Assembly (NCBI GenBank): GCA_014155875.1
Contig: JACEFZ010017841.1
Location: 620,001-684,000, forward strand
Length of the DNA: 64,000 nucleotides
Direction: 5' to 3'
Source of the DNA: Cepaea nemoralis
Lineage: Eukaryota > Mollusca > Gastropoda > Stylommatophora > Helicidae
The notes beneath the pieces were generated by a model. That model was not told the origin of the DNA. It did no database searches and saw only the letters and a program-made list of their open reading frames with translations. Positions 33,308 to 46,800 of this stretch are shown here, piece after piece. Each line of letters starts with the position of its first letter. Position 1 is the stretch's first letter. The position numbers were made by a program, and so were the translations under genes.

Positions 33308-36213
33308 CTTATAATTGTTAGTTAACAGACTTCACCACTCACTAGTGGGTGGCTCAGTCTGGTCTAATTAAGTGTTACATTATCACTAACTGGTGAATAT
33401 TGTTCACAAGTGATGTCTTTATTCCAATAGTTGAAACCTGTGGGTATTCATTGAATATGAGAAATTAGAACTCGTATATTTTGCATCCTTTTGGTGGGAG
33501 ATTTGTTCCCAGTATTGAACCTCATATGGTAGCGTCTCTGGGAGTAAACCCATATAGGATTGTTTTGGGGGTTGATATCTGGAACTCAAATTTGATTCTT
33601 GTGTGATGATAGTGCTGGATGTTAATAGTACTCTTGATTTTCTTGAGGAGTTAAAGGATAGTAGACTGATGTATACTACAGTATTATAAGTCCTTAATTT
33701 TGCATATGCCCACATATGAACTATGAGTTGATAAACTATTTTGTCATTTGTTGCCATTTTATTTGTGCATGCTCTGCTTGTTTATTTCATGTATTACTGA
33801 AATTACCCAAGGCAGCAAAGAGCGCAAGCACATTTTTTATAGATGGCTGAGATAGATAGGAAAAGTGCCCAAAATGCTTTTTTAAAAATCAGTAAAAATA
33901 TATTTAAGTGGGGTACCTTAGACAGATTGAGATGTAGGAACACCAGGGGAAAATAGCAATAACAATTAAGTGGACTGAATGTTAAGGCCAATACTACCAC
34001 CTGTAATTTTTGTCCAACATGCTGATGAAGGAGAAGGAATATTGTAAACATTGCAGTTTTCTTGGGCACCATATGGGAAACTTACAATTTAATCCTCTTA
34101 ATCATAATGTAGCATGTTTGGTAATACCGTAAGTAAGGGATGTGAACACTGATGAATGTTCTTGTAGAACAACCATGAAGACACTACTCCCGACTTCCGG
34201 TTATGGGATCAGTACTAGTAACAGATTTTTTGTCCAAAGTCGATATGGCATTGGTCTTCATATTATTCAATTGTCAAAACTCATTAGTGTATAAGAATCC
34301 AGTCAATGTGAAGAAGCAACTGAATTGCAGGGCCTTTTAAACAGCTCCGTCATTCTGTCATTACCAGTGGCACCGATAAACAATACTCCACATTATGTGA
34401 CGGGCTAAATGAAGAAATACCCTGTATTATTGGGATGTCATACGAATTAAGAAGATTCCCAAAAAAAAAACCTGTGGTAATTTCAATCATCAATCATGAG
34501 ACTAAAATAAGAATTGGCTCCGAGTTGACAAATCAATGTTATCCTCATCAGAGGAATTAGAAGCAGGCTCTAGCAGCGTTTTAGCTCCTACTGTAGCATT
34601 TACTGCCTAGACTTTACAGAAGGGCAATTAGTAAGAAGAACATGATCCTTACGTAGCTTGTTGTTTCTTCTTCTTTTCACAGAGCTTCAATTCTAGACAT
34701 AGCTCGCAGTCTACCCTTTAGTGGACTTCTAGGAATCAATGCACTTATGCAACAGATTTCAACAAATTATTTCTGATCTAGAAGATATACTGACATCATT
34801 AAATATGTCCAAGTAAGTCCAAAATGTTAGGAAGTTGCTCCAAAGCACTGGGATCAACCGGTGTCTTAGGAGAACTGCCCATTACCTAACACCATTCATA
34901 ATAGTGGTTGTTAATAGAGACGGACCCCTCTCGACAGATTAAAGAGAAGGTAACACCTTAAATTTACATTTTGTAGACACTTGCGCGAGTGGGCTGATGC
35001 AGTGCCAATACCTTCAAGCCATTCAAAGCGCCTAGCTGAAACAATGCTTGACTTAAGTATTAAGTTTTGATTTCCACTCCAGAGTCTAACTAGTATTATA
35101 TTTCAGTTCAGAGGAAAAGCTTATGAAGTTTCAGACTCTTTCAGTGTCCTCAGACACAATATCCGTATTGTTCGGCTTCAAACAGAACTGGAGAGAAACT
35201 TAGAGGTACCTGATTTTTATCTTGAGGAAATTAACTCAGAAAATACCACACGAATGGGATACATATATACCTGCACCTTAATTGCTTACAAGGGAAGTAA
35301 CCCATCAATCAATTGGGATTGTACCAGCAACTTTGTGTGTGTGTTGTTTTTTTGTTTTTTTTGGATGACAGGGACCACTTAAGGCTTTACTACAGACATG
35401 AACTGATTATAATGGGGATGTGACAGTTGTTACTACCTATACTTATATACTGAGTTGAAAAATGGTCTACACCATTGTTGCAGACTGGCGTCTAATAATC
35501 TACAACATACCAAAGTAGAATCGTCCTGCTATTTCAACAAAAGAGCAAAAGACAAGAGTGTTGGAGGTGAGAGAGCAGAGATCCAGCAAATGCTCTCATT
35601 TGGAATCATCATCCTGCTATTAGCAAGTTTAGGGGTGAGATTTCCATCATTACTGATCTTCAGAAGTTAGTTTGTAGGCAAAACCAGTACTTCATTTATG
35701 TGATTGTGAACGTCCATCCATATTTCAAATGAATGCGACTCAAAGAAATTAGTTTACAATGGCAAGGAAATGTATCACATGGACTGGAGCAGACTTTTGT
35801 CAGTTGACATCCGGCTCCTGATGACTTACTCGGTTCAGAGGTATTGGAAACCAGAGAGGAAAAGTCATCAGATTGAGAGTGGACAGCTGTGGATGACTGA
35901 TACACCAGTTCTCTCTCCCAGAAAGAACTGTCTGGAGGGGAGCCTTGTGACATAGTTGTCACATTCTCCCAGATTTCCAGGAACTTGGTCCCAAGTGGGG
36001 ATGACCATATAAGGACAGGGATGACCATATAAGGACAGGGATGATCATTAATGACAGACTGCAATATATTTTTAACAAAGGACATCTTAATTAGAATTTA
36101 CAGAGCGGCAGGCAAGCTCAGTGACTGGGTGATTAATGCGAGGTAGTTACATTCCTAATAAGTTCCAGCTGGAACGAGCGAAAGGAGAGTCCTCACTTGA
36201 AAGTGTAGTAACA
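33308..36213 (+). other. internal region of the LTR retroelement
   Basis: About 2.9 kb of decayed sequence. The longest plus-strand open stretch between stops is 35071-35382 (about 103 codons, no early Met). It includes a potential N-glycosylation site and a cysteine-containing stretch. Another frame at 35455-35670 includes a hydrophobic FGIIILLLASLG segment. These could be remnants of an envelope-like or other accessory ORF, but similarity to a known family is not established. A purine run, aacgagcgaaaggagag, at about 36173-36189 is the best polypurine-tract candidate, though it lies 24 bp before my estimate of the 3' LTR start. Confidence 0.55.
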
Positions 36214-37752
36214 TGAAGTCAAGTCGCTTCCCAGTTTGGGGAGTCCCCCTCCCCCCATCCCCAAAATTTGCACTTTCTGCGCCTGTGCGCCAGAAAGTGA
36301 GTGGAGGATTGGCTTTACATTTGAAACTTGACCATTTACTAGGGACTGAGGTCAGTAGTCTTCTCAGTTTGTCTTTTTTAGATGAGGAATACCTGTCCTT
36401 TTGAAGAATCCCAGTCTCAGTGTTAACAAGCGTCTTCACAACCAGCTGGGTGTCCCTTCTTATACAAAGATATACAGCTTTCAAGTAAGTAATGTCTGGA
36501 AAGTCCCAGGGATGTCACCAAAATCACAGGTTGGCATTGTAAACAGGACAGTTGGAGATACAACTTGTTCTACTGTTCCCTGCCACATTCACCAAACGAC
36601 GGTGTCAGCGCCTGGGTATAGAGTGGATTACGTGCTACCATGAAATATCAGGTCCATATATCTGGGAGCTACCTGACGGCAATTCTTCTTACACTGTCTG
36701 CCAAGACTGGAGGACAAACCTTACTCGTCCGAATAAAGAGTGCTACCCTCTTTAAGAATTAACTGACTGGATTCACTTCAACTGGCCTTACTGGAAGCTG
36801 ATGGATAGTGCCATCACCAGATTGTCTACATCACTGGATAATGCTTAGATAGTCCACCACCAGATTATATGTTTATATCACTGGAATACTCCTCGATAGT
36901 CCAGCACCAGCCAAGTTAATATGCAAGAATATGTCCAGCCAAGTACATCTGTAGCTGTGGATCGATGGGATTATTATTTGTATTACTGGGATTTGTAGTA
37001 ATATACTCCCATGCTTACTTGCAGTGACTATGGATACTATCTGGTTGGAACACAACTGTGTGTACTTTATTTGTTCCCTGGATAATGGGGATTATATTCA
37101 ATGTATTGAGGAGGAAGAAAAGATGAGTCATCATCCCTCAAGACAGAACAGATTAGGATAGTGAACATTTAGATAGATATATGTATTAATTTCTGATCAG
37201 AAAGTTGTTCTTAATTGTCTGTGTGACATATATGGATATTGTTATTGATTTTTCAAGTTAATAGTAGTGAAATCTGTTAGTTGATTTGTTTAATTAGATT
37301 ATTTTGGGGGGGGGGGGGGGGGGGGGGGGATCTATTCTTTGTTTTCATTGAATTATTTTGGAATTCATGTGATTACAATACAGGAACACATACCTGATAT
37401 CACATGTCATCTCACAGATCCTTTCCAAAACCCCATAATTAGTAATACAGAGTGTGTATATGTGTAATCAAGGTCTTGATTTAATTCATTGTGAACATTT
37501 GTTCCAAAGTTGGTGTTTACCGTCAATTGTTTGTTGATGTGATGTTTGTTCACACAGTGGATGTCTTGTACTACCTGTGTATGCCAGTTATATGTTTAAG
37601 GGTATCCAACACACATAGGAATAAACTTTTGGAGACCCCATGAGGGTGGGTAACTTCCACACTAGTTACTTTCCTTATTCATAGAGGAGGTCATATTCAA
37701 TTAGAGCTAGTGGTAACAGCCCATGGTCTCCATACCTTCTACAGGAACACAT

Positions 37753-37839
<87 letters not shown>

Positions 37840-37895
37840 TTATACCCCCTAGCAAACTTAGCCTTATTCTAATTTATTATTTTTAACACTTCACA
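36214..37895 (+). repeat. 3' LTR (1.68 kb)
   Basis: It is collinear with 31361-33283, including the inverted repeat at 36273-36297, AATAAA near 36733, the poly-G run (37306-37329, 24 G) and the shared terminus acttcaca. It is shorter because it lacks most of the 43-bp minisatellite. It carries a private (AT)n run of about 84 bp (about 37755-37838). Confidence 0.83.
37755..37838. repeat. (AT)n microsatellite in the 3' LTR
   Basis: About 84 bp of alternating A and T with one aat phase slip near 37798. The matching place in the 5' LTR has no AT run. Confidence 0.95.
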
Positions 37896-40800
37896 TCAGG
37901 GTGTATGTCAGGTGTCATGATGTATGTCAGGTGTCTGGGTGTATGCTAGGTGCCAGGATGTATATCAGGGGCCAGGATGTATTTCAGGTGTCAGGGTGTA
38001 TTTCAAGTGTCAGGGTGTATGTAGGGTGTCAGTGTTATGCTAAGTGTTCGAGTGTATTCAGGTGTCAGGGTGTATGCTAGGTGCCAGGATGTATGTCAGT
38101 TGCCAGGATGTATGTCAGGTGCCAGGATGTATGTCAGGTGTCAAGGTGTATTTCAAGTGTCAGGGTGTATGTCAGCTGTCAGGGTTACACTCAGTGTCAG
38201 GATGTATGCCAGGTGTCAGGGCATATGTCAGGTGTCAATGGCGTTTGTCAGGTGTAAGGGTGTATGTCAGGTGTAAGGGTGTATGTCAGGTGTCAGGGCA
38301 TATGTCAGGTGTCAGGGCGTATGTCAGGTGTCAGGGTTACACTAAGTGTCAGGATGTATGTCGAGTGTCAGTGTTTGTCAGGTGTCAGAGTTATGCTAGG
38401 TGTCAGGGTTATGATAAGTGTCAGGATGTTTGTCAGGTGTTAGGGTATATTTCAGGTGTCATGATGTATGTCAGATGCCAGGGTGTATGTCAGGTGTTAG
38501 GGTGTATTTCAGGTGTCAGGATGTATGTCAGGTGTCAGGATGTATGTCAGGTGTCAGGGTGTATGTCAGGTGATCATGATGTATATCAGGTGTCTTGATG
38601 TATGTCAGGTGTTAGGGTGTATGTCAGATGTCATGATGTATGTCAGGTGTCATGATGTATGTCAGATGTCAGGGTTATGCTAGGTGTCAGGGTTATGCTA
38701 GGTGTTAAGAGTTATGCTAGGTGTAAGGATGTTCGCTAGGTGTCATGATGTATGTCAGGGTGTATGCTAGGTGTCAGGGTGTATGTCAGGGTGTATGCTA
38801 GGTGTCAGGATGTATGTCAGGGTGTATGCTAGGCATCAGGATGTATGTCAGGGTGTATGCTCGGCATCAGGATGTATGTCAGGGTGTATGTTATGTGTCA
38901 TGATGTATATCAGGATGTATGTCAGGATGTTCACCAGGTTTCAGGATGTATGTCAGGGTGTATACTATGTGTCATGATGTATGTCAGGATGTTCACCAGG
39001 TGTCAGGATGTATGTCAGGGTGTATGCTAGGTGTCATGATGTATGTCAGGATGTTCGCAAGGTGTCAGGATGTATGTCAGGGTGTATGCTAGGTGTCAGG
39101 ATGTATGCTATGTGTCATGATGTATGTCAGGGTTTATGCTAGGTGTCAGGGTTACGCTAAGTGTCAGGGTTATGCTAGGTTTCAGTGTTATGCTAGGTGT
39201 AAAGATGTATGCTAGGTGTCATGATGTATGTCAGGGTGTATGCTAGGTGTCATGATGTATGTCATGGTGTATGCTAGGTGTCAGGATGTATGCTAGGTGT
39301 AAGGATGTTTGCTAGGTGTCATGATGTATGTCAGGGTTATGCTAGGTGTCAGGATGTATGTCAGGGTTATGCTTGGTGTCAGGATGTATGTCAGGGTTAT
39401 GCTAGGTGTCAGGATGTATGCCAGGGTTATGATAGGTGTCAGGATGTATGTCAGGGTGTATGCTAGGTGTCAGGATGTATGTCAGGGTTATGCTATGTGT
39501 CAGGATGTATGTCAGGGTTATGATAGGTGTCAGGATGTATGTCAGGGTTATGCTAGGTGTCAGGATGTATGTCAGGGTTATGCTAGGTGTCAGGATGTAT
39601 GCCAGGGTTATGATAGGTGTCAGGATGTATGTCAGGGTGTATGCTAGGTGTCAGGATGTGTGTCAGGATGTATGTCAGGGTTATGCTAGGTGTCAGGATG
39701 TATGTCAGGGTTATGCTCAGTGTCAGGATGTATGCTAGGTGTAAGGATGTTTGCTAGGTGTCATGATGTATGTCAGGGTGTATGCTAGGTGTAAGGGTGT
39801 ATGTCAGGATTATGCTAGGTGTCAGGGTGTATGCTAGTTGTCATGATGTATGTCAGGGGTTATGCTAGGTGTCATGATTTTTGTCAGGGTGTATGCCAGG
39901 TGTCATGATGTATGTCAGGGTGTATACTAGGTGTCATGATGCATGTCAGGGTGTCTGCCAGGTGTCAGGATGTATGTCAGGGTGTATGTCAGGTGTCAGG
40001 ATGTATGTCAGGGTTATGCTAGGTGTCAGGGTTATGCTAGGTGTCAGGATGTATGTCAGGGTGTATGCCAGGTGTCAGGATGTATATCAGTGTGTATGTC
40101 AGGTGTCTTGATGTATGTCAGGGTGTATGCCAGGTGTCAGGATGTATGTCAGTGTGTATGTCAGGTGACATGATGCATGTCAGGGTGTATGTCAGGTGTC
40201 AGGATGTATATCAGTGTGTATGGTAGGTGTCAGGATGTATGTTAGGTGTCATGATTTATGTCAGGGTGTATGCCAGGTGTCATGATGTATGTCAGGGTGT
40301 ATACTAGGTGTCATGATGTATGTCAGGTTGTCTGCCAGGTGTCAGGATGTATGTCAGGGTGTATGCCAGGTGTCAGGATGTATGTCAGGGTGTATGCTAG
40401 GTGTCATGATGTATGTTAGGGTGTATGCTAGTTGTCATGATGTATGTTAAGGTGTATGCCAGGTGTCAGGATGTATGTCAGGGTATATGCTAGGTGTCAT
40501 GATGTATGTCAGGGTGTCTGCCAGGTGTCAGGATGTATGTCAGGGTGTATGCTAGGTGTCAGGATGTATGTCAGGGTGTCTGCCAGGTGTCAGGATGTAT
40601 GTCAGGGTGTATGCTAGGTGTCATGATGTATGTCATGGTGTATGCTAGTTGTCATGATGTATGTTAAGGTTTATGCCAGGTGTCAGGATGTATGTCAGGG
40701 TGTATGCTAGGTGTCATGATTTATGTCAGGGTGTATGCCAGGTGACAGGGTGTATGCCAGGTGTCAGGATGTATGTCAGGGTGTATGCCAGGTGTCATGA

Positions 40801-43800
40801 TGCATGTCAGGGTGTATGCCAGGTGTCAGGATGTATGTCAGGGTGTATGCTAGGTGTCATGATGTATGTTAGGGTGTATGCTAGTTGTCATGATGTATGT
40901 TAAGGTGTATGCCAGGTGTCAGGATGTATGTCAGAGTGTATGCTAGGTGTCATGATGTATGTCAGGGTGTCTGCCAGGTGTCAGGATGTATGTCAGGGTG
41001 TATGCTAGGTGTCAGGATGTATGTCAGGGTGTCTGCCAGGTGTCCGGATGTAGTCAGGGTGTATGCTAGGTGTCATGATGTATGGTCATGGTGTATGCTA
41101 GTGTCATGATGTATGTTAAGGTGTATGCCAGGTGTCAGGATGTATGTCAGGGTGTATGCTAGGTGTCATGATGTATGTCAGGGTGTATGCCAGGTGACAG
41201 GGTGTATGCCAGGTGTCAGGATGTATGTCAGGGTGTATGCCAGGTGTCAGGATGTATGTCAGGGTGTATGCCAGGTGTCATGATGCATGTCAGGGTGTGT
41301 GCCAGGTGTCAGGATGTATGTCAGGGTGTATGCTAGGTGTCATGATGTATGTTAGGGTGTATGCTAGTTGTCATGATGTATTTTAAGGTGTATGCCAGGT
41401 GTCAGGATGTATGTCAGGGTGTATGCTAGGTGTCATGATGTATGTCATGGTGTATGCCAGGTGTCAGGATGTATGTCAGGGTGTCTGCCAGGTGTCAGGA
41501 TGTATGTCAGGGTGTCTGCCAGGTGTCAGGATGTATGTCATGGTGTATGCTAGGTGTCAGGATGTATGTCATGGTGTATGCCAGGTGTCAGGATCTATGT
41601 CAGGGTGTATGCCAGGTGTCATGATGCATGTCAGGGTGTATGCCAGGTGTCAGGATGTATGTCAGGGTGTATGCTAGGTGTCATGATGTATGTTAGGGTG
41701 TATGCTAGTTGTCATGATGTATTTTAAGGTGTATGCCAGGTGTCAGGATGTATGTCAGGGTGTATGCTAGGTGTCATGATGTATGTCAGGGTGTCTGCCA
41801 GGTGTCAGGATGTATGTCAGGGTGTATGCCAGGTGTCAGGATGTATGTCATGGTGTATGCCAGGTGTCAGGATGTATGTCAGGGTGTCTGCCAGGTGTCA
41901 GGATGTATGTCAGGGTGTCTGCCAGGTGTCAGGATGTATGTCATGGTGTATGCTAGGTGTCAGGATGTATGTCATGGTGTATGCCAGGTGTCAGGATCTA
42001 TGTCAGGGTGTATGCCAGGTGTCAGGATGTATGTCATGGTGTATGCTAGGTGTCAGGATGTATGTCATGGTGTATGCGAGGTGTCAGGATGTATGTCATT
42101 GTGTATGCCAGGTGTCAGGATTTATGTCATGGTGTATGCCAGGTGTCAGGATGTATGTGAGGTGTCAGGATGTATGTCAGTTTGTAAGCTAGACATCATG
42201 ATGTATGTCAGGGTGTCTGTCAGGTGTCAGAATGTATGTCAGGGTGTATGCTAGGTGTTGGGATGTGTGTCATGGTGTATGTCAGGTATCAGGATGTGTG
42301 TCATGGTGTATGCCAGGTGTCAGGATGTATGTCATGGTGTATGCTGGGTGTCAGGATGTGTGTCAGGTGTTAGGGTGTATGTCAGGTGTCAGGATGTATG
42401 TCAGGGTGTATGGAAGGTGTTGTGGTGTATGTCAGGTGTCAGGATGTATGTCAGGGTATATGCTAAGTGTCAGTATGTATGTCAGGGTGTATGCCAGGTG
42501 TCAGGGTGTATGCCAGGTGTCAGGATGTATGTCAGGGTGTATGCTAGGTGTCAGGATGTATGTCAGGGTATATGCTAAGTGTCAGTATGTATGTCAGGGT
42601 GTATGCCAGGTGTCAGGGTGTATGCTAGGTGTCAGGATGTATGTCAGAGAATATGTTAGGTGTCAGGATGTATGTCAGGGTGTATACTAGGTGTCAGGAT
42701 GTATGTCAGGGAGTATGCTAGGTGTCAGGATGTATGTCAGGGTGTATGTCAGGTGTCAGGGGGTATCTCAGGGTGTATGTCTGGTGTCAAGATGTATGTC
42801 AGAATGTATGTAAGGGTTATGTCAGGATGTATGTCAGGTGTCAAGGTGTATGTCAGATGTCAGGGTGTATGTCAGGGTGTATGTCAGGTGTCAGGGTGTA
42901 TGTCAGGTGTCAGGATGTGTGTCAGGTGTCAGGATGTGTGTCAGGGTGAATGCTAGGTGTCATGATGTATGTCAGGGTGTATGCTAGGTGTCAGGATGTA
43001 TGTCAGTGTGTATGCCAGGTGTCAGGATGTATATCAGGTGTCAGGATGTATGTCAGGGTGTATGCTAGGTGTCAGTATGTATGTCAGATGTCAGGACGTA
43101 TGTCAGGTATCACAATGTGTGTCAGGGTGTATGTCAGGTTATTTGCTAGCTGTCAGGATGTATGTCAGGTGTCAGGGTGTATGTCAGGTTATATGCTAGC
43201 TGTCAGGATGTATGTCAGGTGTCAGGGTGTATGTCAGGATTTATGTCAGGGTGTATGTCATGATGTATATCAGGTGTCAGGGTGTATTTCAGGTGTCAGG
43301 GTGTATGCCAGGGTTATGTCAGGGTGTATGTCAGGTGTCAGGGTGTATGTCAGGTGTCAGGGTGTATGTCAAGGTGTATGTCAGGATGTATGTCAGGGTG
43401 TATATCAGGTGTCAGGGTGTATGTCAGGTCTCAGGGTGTATGTCAGGTCTCAGGGTCTATGTCAGGATGTATGTCAGGGTGTATGTCAGGTGTCAGGGTG
43501 TATGTCAGGTGTCAGGATGTATGTCAGGATGTATGTCAGGATGTATGTCAGGATGTATGTCAGGGTGTCTGCCAGGTGTCAGGATGTATGTCAGGGTGTA
43601 TGCTAGGTGTCATGATGTATGTCATGGTGTATGCTAGTTGTCATGATGTATGTTAAGGTGTATGCCAGGTGTCAGGATGTATGTCAGGGTGTATGCTAGG
43701 TGTCATGATGTATGTCAGGGTGTATGCCAGGTGACAGGGTGTATGCCAGGTGTCAGGATGTATGTCAGGTGTATGCCAGGTGTTCATGATGCATATCAGG

Positions 43801-46800
43801 TGTATGCCAGGTGTCAGGATGTATGTCAGGGTGTATGCCAGGTGTCAGATGATGTCAGGGTGTATGCCAGGTGTCTGGATGTATGTCAGGGTGTATGCAT
43901 GGGTGTCATGATGTATGTCAGGGTGGTATGCAGTTGTCAGTGATGTATGTAGGGTTTATGCCAGGTGTCAGGATGTATGTCAGTGTGTATGCTAGGTGTC
44001 ATGATGATGTCAGGGTGTATGCCAGGTGTCAGGATGTATGTCAGGGTGTATGCCAGGGTGTCAGATGTATGTCAGGTGTATGCCAGGTGTCAGGGTGTAT
44101 GCAGTGTCAGGTGTATGTCAGGGTGTCATGAGTGTCAGTGTATCAGGGTGTATGCCAGGTGTCAGGATGTATGCTCATGGTGTATGCTAGGTGTCAGGAT
44201 GTATGTCAGGGTGTATGCCAGTGTCAGGATGCTATGTCAGGGTGTATGCAGGTGTCATGATGTATGTCAGGGTGTATGCCAGGTGTCAGGATGTATGTCA
44301 GGGTGTATGCTAGGTGTCATGATGTATGTATAGGGGTATGCTAGTTGTCATGATGTATTTTAAGGTGTATGCCAGGTGTCAGGATGTATGTCAGGTGTAT
44401 GCTAGGTGTCATGATGTATGTCAGGGTGTCTGCCAGGTGTCAGGATGTATGTCAGGGTGGTCTGCCAGGTGTCAGGATTGTATGTCATGGTGTATGCCAG
44501 GTGTCAGGATGTATGTCATGGTGTATGCCAGGTGTCAGTGATGTATGTCAGGGTGTCTGCCAGGTGTCAGGATGTGATGTCATGGTGTCTGCCAGGTGTC
44601 AGGATGATGTCATGGTGTATGCTAGGTGTCAGGATGTATGTCATGGTGTATGCGAGGTGTCAGGATGTATGTCATGGTGTATGCCAGGTGTCAGGATTTA
44701 TGTCATGGTGTATGCCAGGTGTCAGGATGTATGTGAGGTGTCAGGATGTATGTCAGTTTGTAAGCTAGACATCATGATGTATGTCAGGGTGTCTGTCAAG
44801 TGTCAGGATGTATGTCAGGGTGTATGCTAGGTGTTAGGATGTGTGTCATGGTGTATGTCGGGTATCAGGATGTGTGTCATGGTGTATCCCAGGTGTCAGG
44901 ATGTATGTCATGGTGTATGCTGGGTGTCAGGATGTGTGTCAGGTGTTAGGGTGTATGTCAGGTGTCTGGATGTATGTCAGGGTGTATGTCAGGGTGTCAG
45001 GATGTATGTCAGGGTGTATGGAAGGTGTCGTGGTGTATGCCAGGTGTCAGGATGTATGTCAGGCTGTATGCTAGATGTCAGGGTGTATGTCAGGTGTCAG
45101 GGTGTATGTCAGGTGTCAGGATGTGTGTCAGGTGTCAGGATGTGTGTCAGGGTGAATGCTAGGTGTCATGATGTATGTCAGGGTGTATGCTAGGTGTCAG
45201 GATGTATGTCAGTGTGTATGCCAGGTGTCAGGATGTATATCAGGTGTCAGGATGTATGTCAGGGTGTATGCTAGGTGTCAGTATGTATGTCAGATGTCAG
45301 GATGTATGTCAGGTGTCACAATGTGTGTCAGGGTGTATGTCAGGTTGCAGGTGTGTATCAGTGCAGGTGTGTCAGGTGTGTCAGGAGTGTATGCCAGGTT
45401 AGTATGCAAGGTGTCTCATGATGCATGTAAGGGTGTAGCCAGTTGGTCAGGATGTATGTCAGGTGTATCACGGCGGGTACATGATGTATGTCAGCGGTGT
45501 ATGCCAGGTTGTCAGGATGCATGTCAGTGGTCTATGCCAGGGTGTCATGATGATGTCAGCGTGTATGCAGGTGTCAGGGTGTAAGTCAGGGGTTGCTAGG
45601 TGTCATGATGTATGTCAGGGGGTATGCAGGTGTCAAGATGCATGTCAGGGTGTATGCTAGTTGTCATGATGTATGTTAAGGCGTATGCCAGTGTTCAGGA
45701 TGTATGTCAGTGTGTATGCAAGGTGTCATGATGCATGTCAGGGTGTATGCCAGGGGTCAAGGATGTATGTCAGGGTGTATTGCAGGGGTCAGAGGTATGT
45801 TAAGGTGTATGCCAGTGTAAGGATGGTATGTCAGGGTGTATGCCAGGTGTCAGGATGTATGTCATGGTGTATGCCAGGTGTCAGGATGTCTGTCATGGTG
45901 GTATGCCAGGTGTCAGGATGTATGTCAGGGTGTCTGCCAGGTGTCAGGATGTATGTCAGGGTGTCTGCCAGTGTGTCAGGATGTATGTCATGGTGTATGC
46001 CAGGTGTCAGGATGTATGTCAGGGGTGTATGCTAGTGTGTCAGGATGTATGTCATGGTGTATGCGAGTTGTCAGGATGTATGTCCATGGTGTATGCCAGG
46101 TGTCAGGATGTATGTCGAGAGTATGCTAGGTGTCAGGATGTATGTCAGGGTGTATGATAGGTGTCAGAAATGTATGTCAGGTGTCAGGGGGTATGTCAGG
46201 ATGATGTCAGGGTTATGTCAGGATGTTATGTCAGGTGTCAGGTGTATGGCAGGGTGGATGTCAGGATGCATGTAAGGGTGTATGTCTAGGGTGTATGTAG
46301 GATTGCATTCAAGGTGTATGTCAGGATGGATGTCAGGTGTCAGGGTGTATGTCAGGTGTCAGAGTAGTCAGGTGTCAGGATGTGTTGTGGGTGTAAAGAT
46401 GTATGTCAGGTGTCAGGGTGTACTTCATGTGTCAGGATGTGTGTCAGTGTAGGTATCAAATGTCAGGATGTCAGGATGTGTGTCAGGTGTCAGGATGTGT
46501 GTCAGGGTGATGCTAGGTGTGAGGATGTACTGTCATGGAGGTGTATGCTAGGTGTCAGGATGTATGTCAGGGTGTAGGTCAGGGCCAGGGTGTATGTCAG
46601 GTTTTAAGGTGTATGTCAGGTGTCAGGATGGTGTGTCAGGTGTCAGGATGTGTGTCAGGGTGTATGCTAGGTGTGAGGATGTTTGCTCATGGTGTTATGC
46701 TAGAGTATGTCGATGATTATGGCAGGGTGGTATGCTAAGTAGTCAGGATGTATGTTAGGGTGTATGTAGGTGTTCAGGGTGTATGTTAGGTGTCAGGATG

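Larger units (their letters stand above)
31361..37895 (+). mobile_element. LTR retroelement without recognisable gag/pol
   Basis: Two direct long repeats, 31361-33283 and 36214-37895, are collinear and clearly homologous over their whole length. Both end ...acttcaca. Directly after the left one, 33286-33307 matches a tRNA-Pro primer-binding site with small insertions. The internal region is 2.9 kb and contains no gag, protease, RT or integrase motif that I can see. The element lies inside the 12/7-bp satellite. Flanks tcagag (left) and tcaggg (right) could be a mutated target duplication, but they are also ordinary satellite words. The exact left border of each LTR is uncertain by about 25 bp, because 36190-36213 also shows weak similarity to 31350-31360. 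The element may be non-autonomous or internally deleted. Confidence 0.85.
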
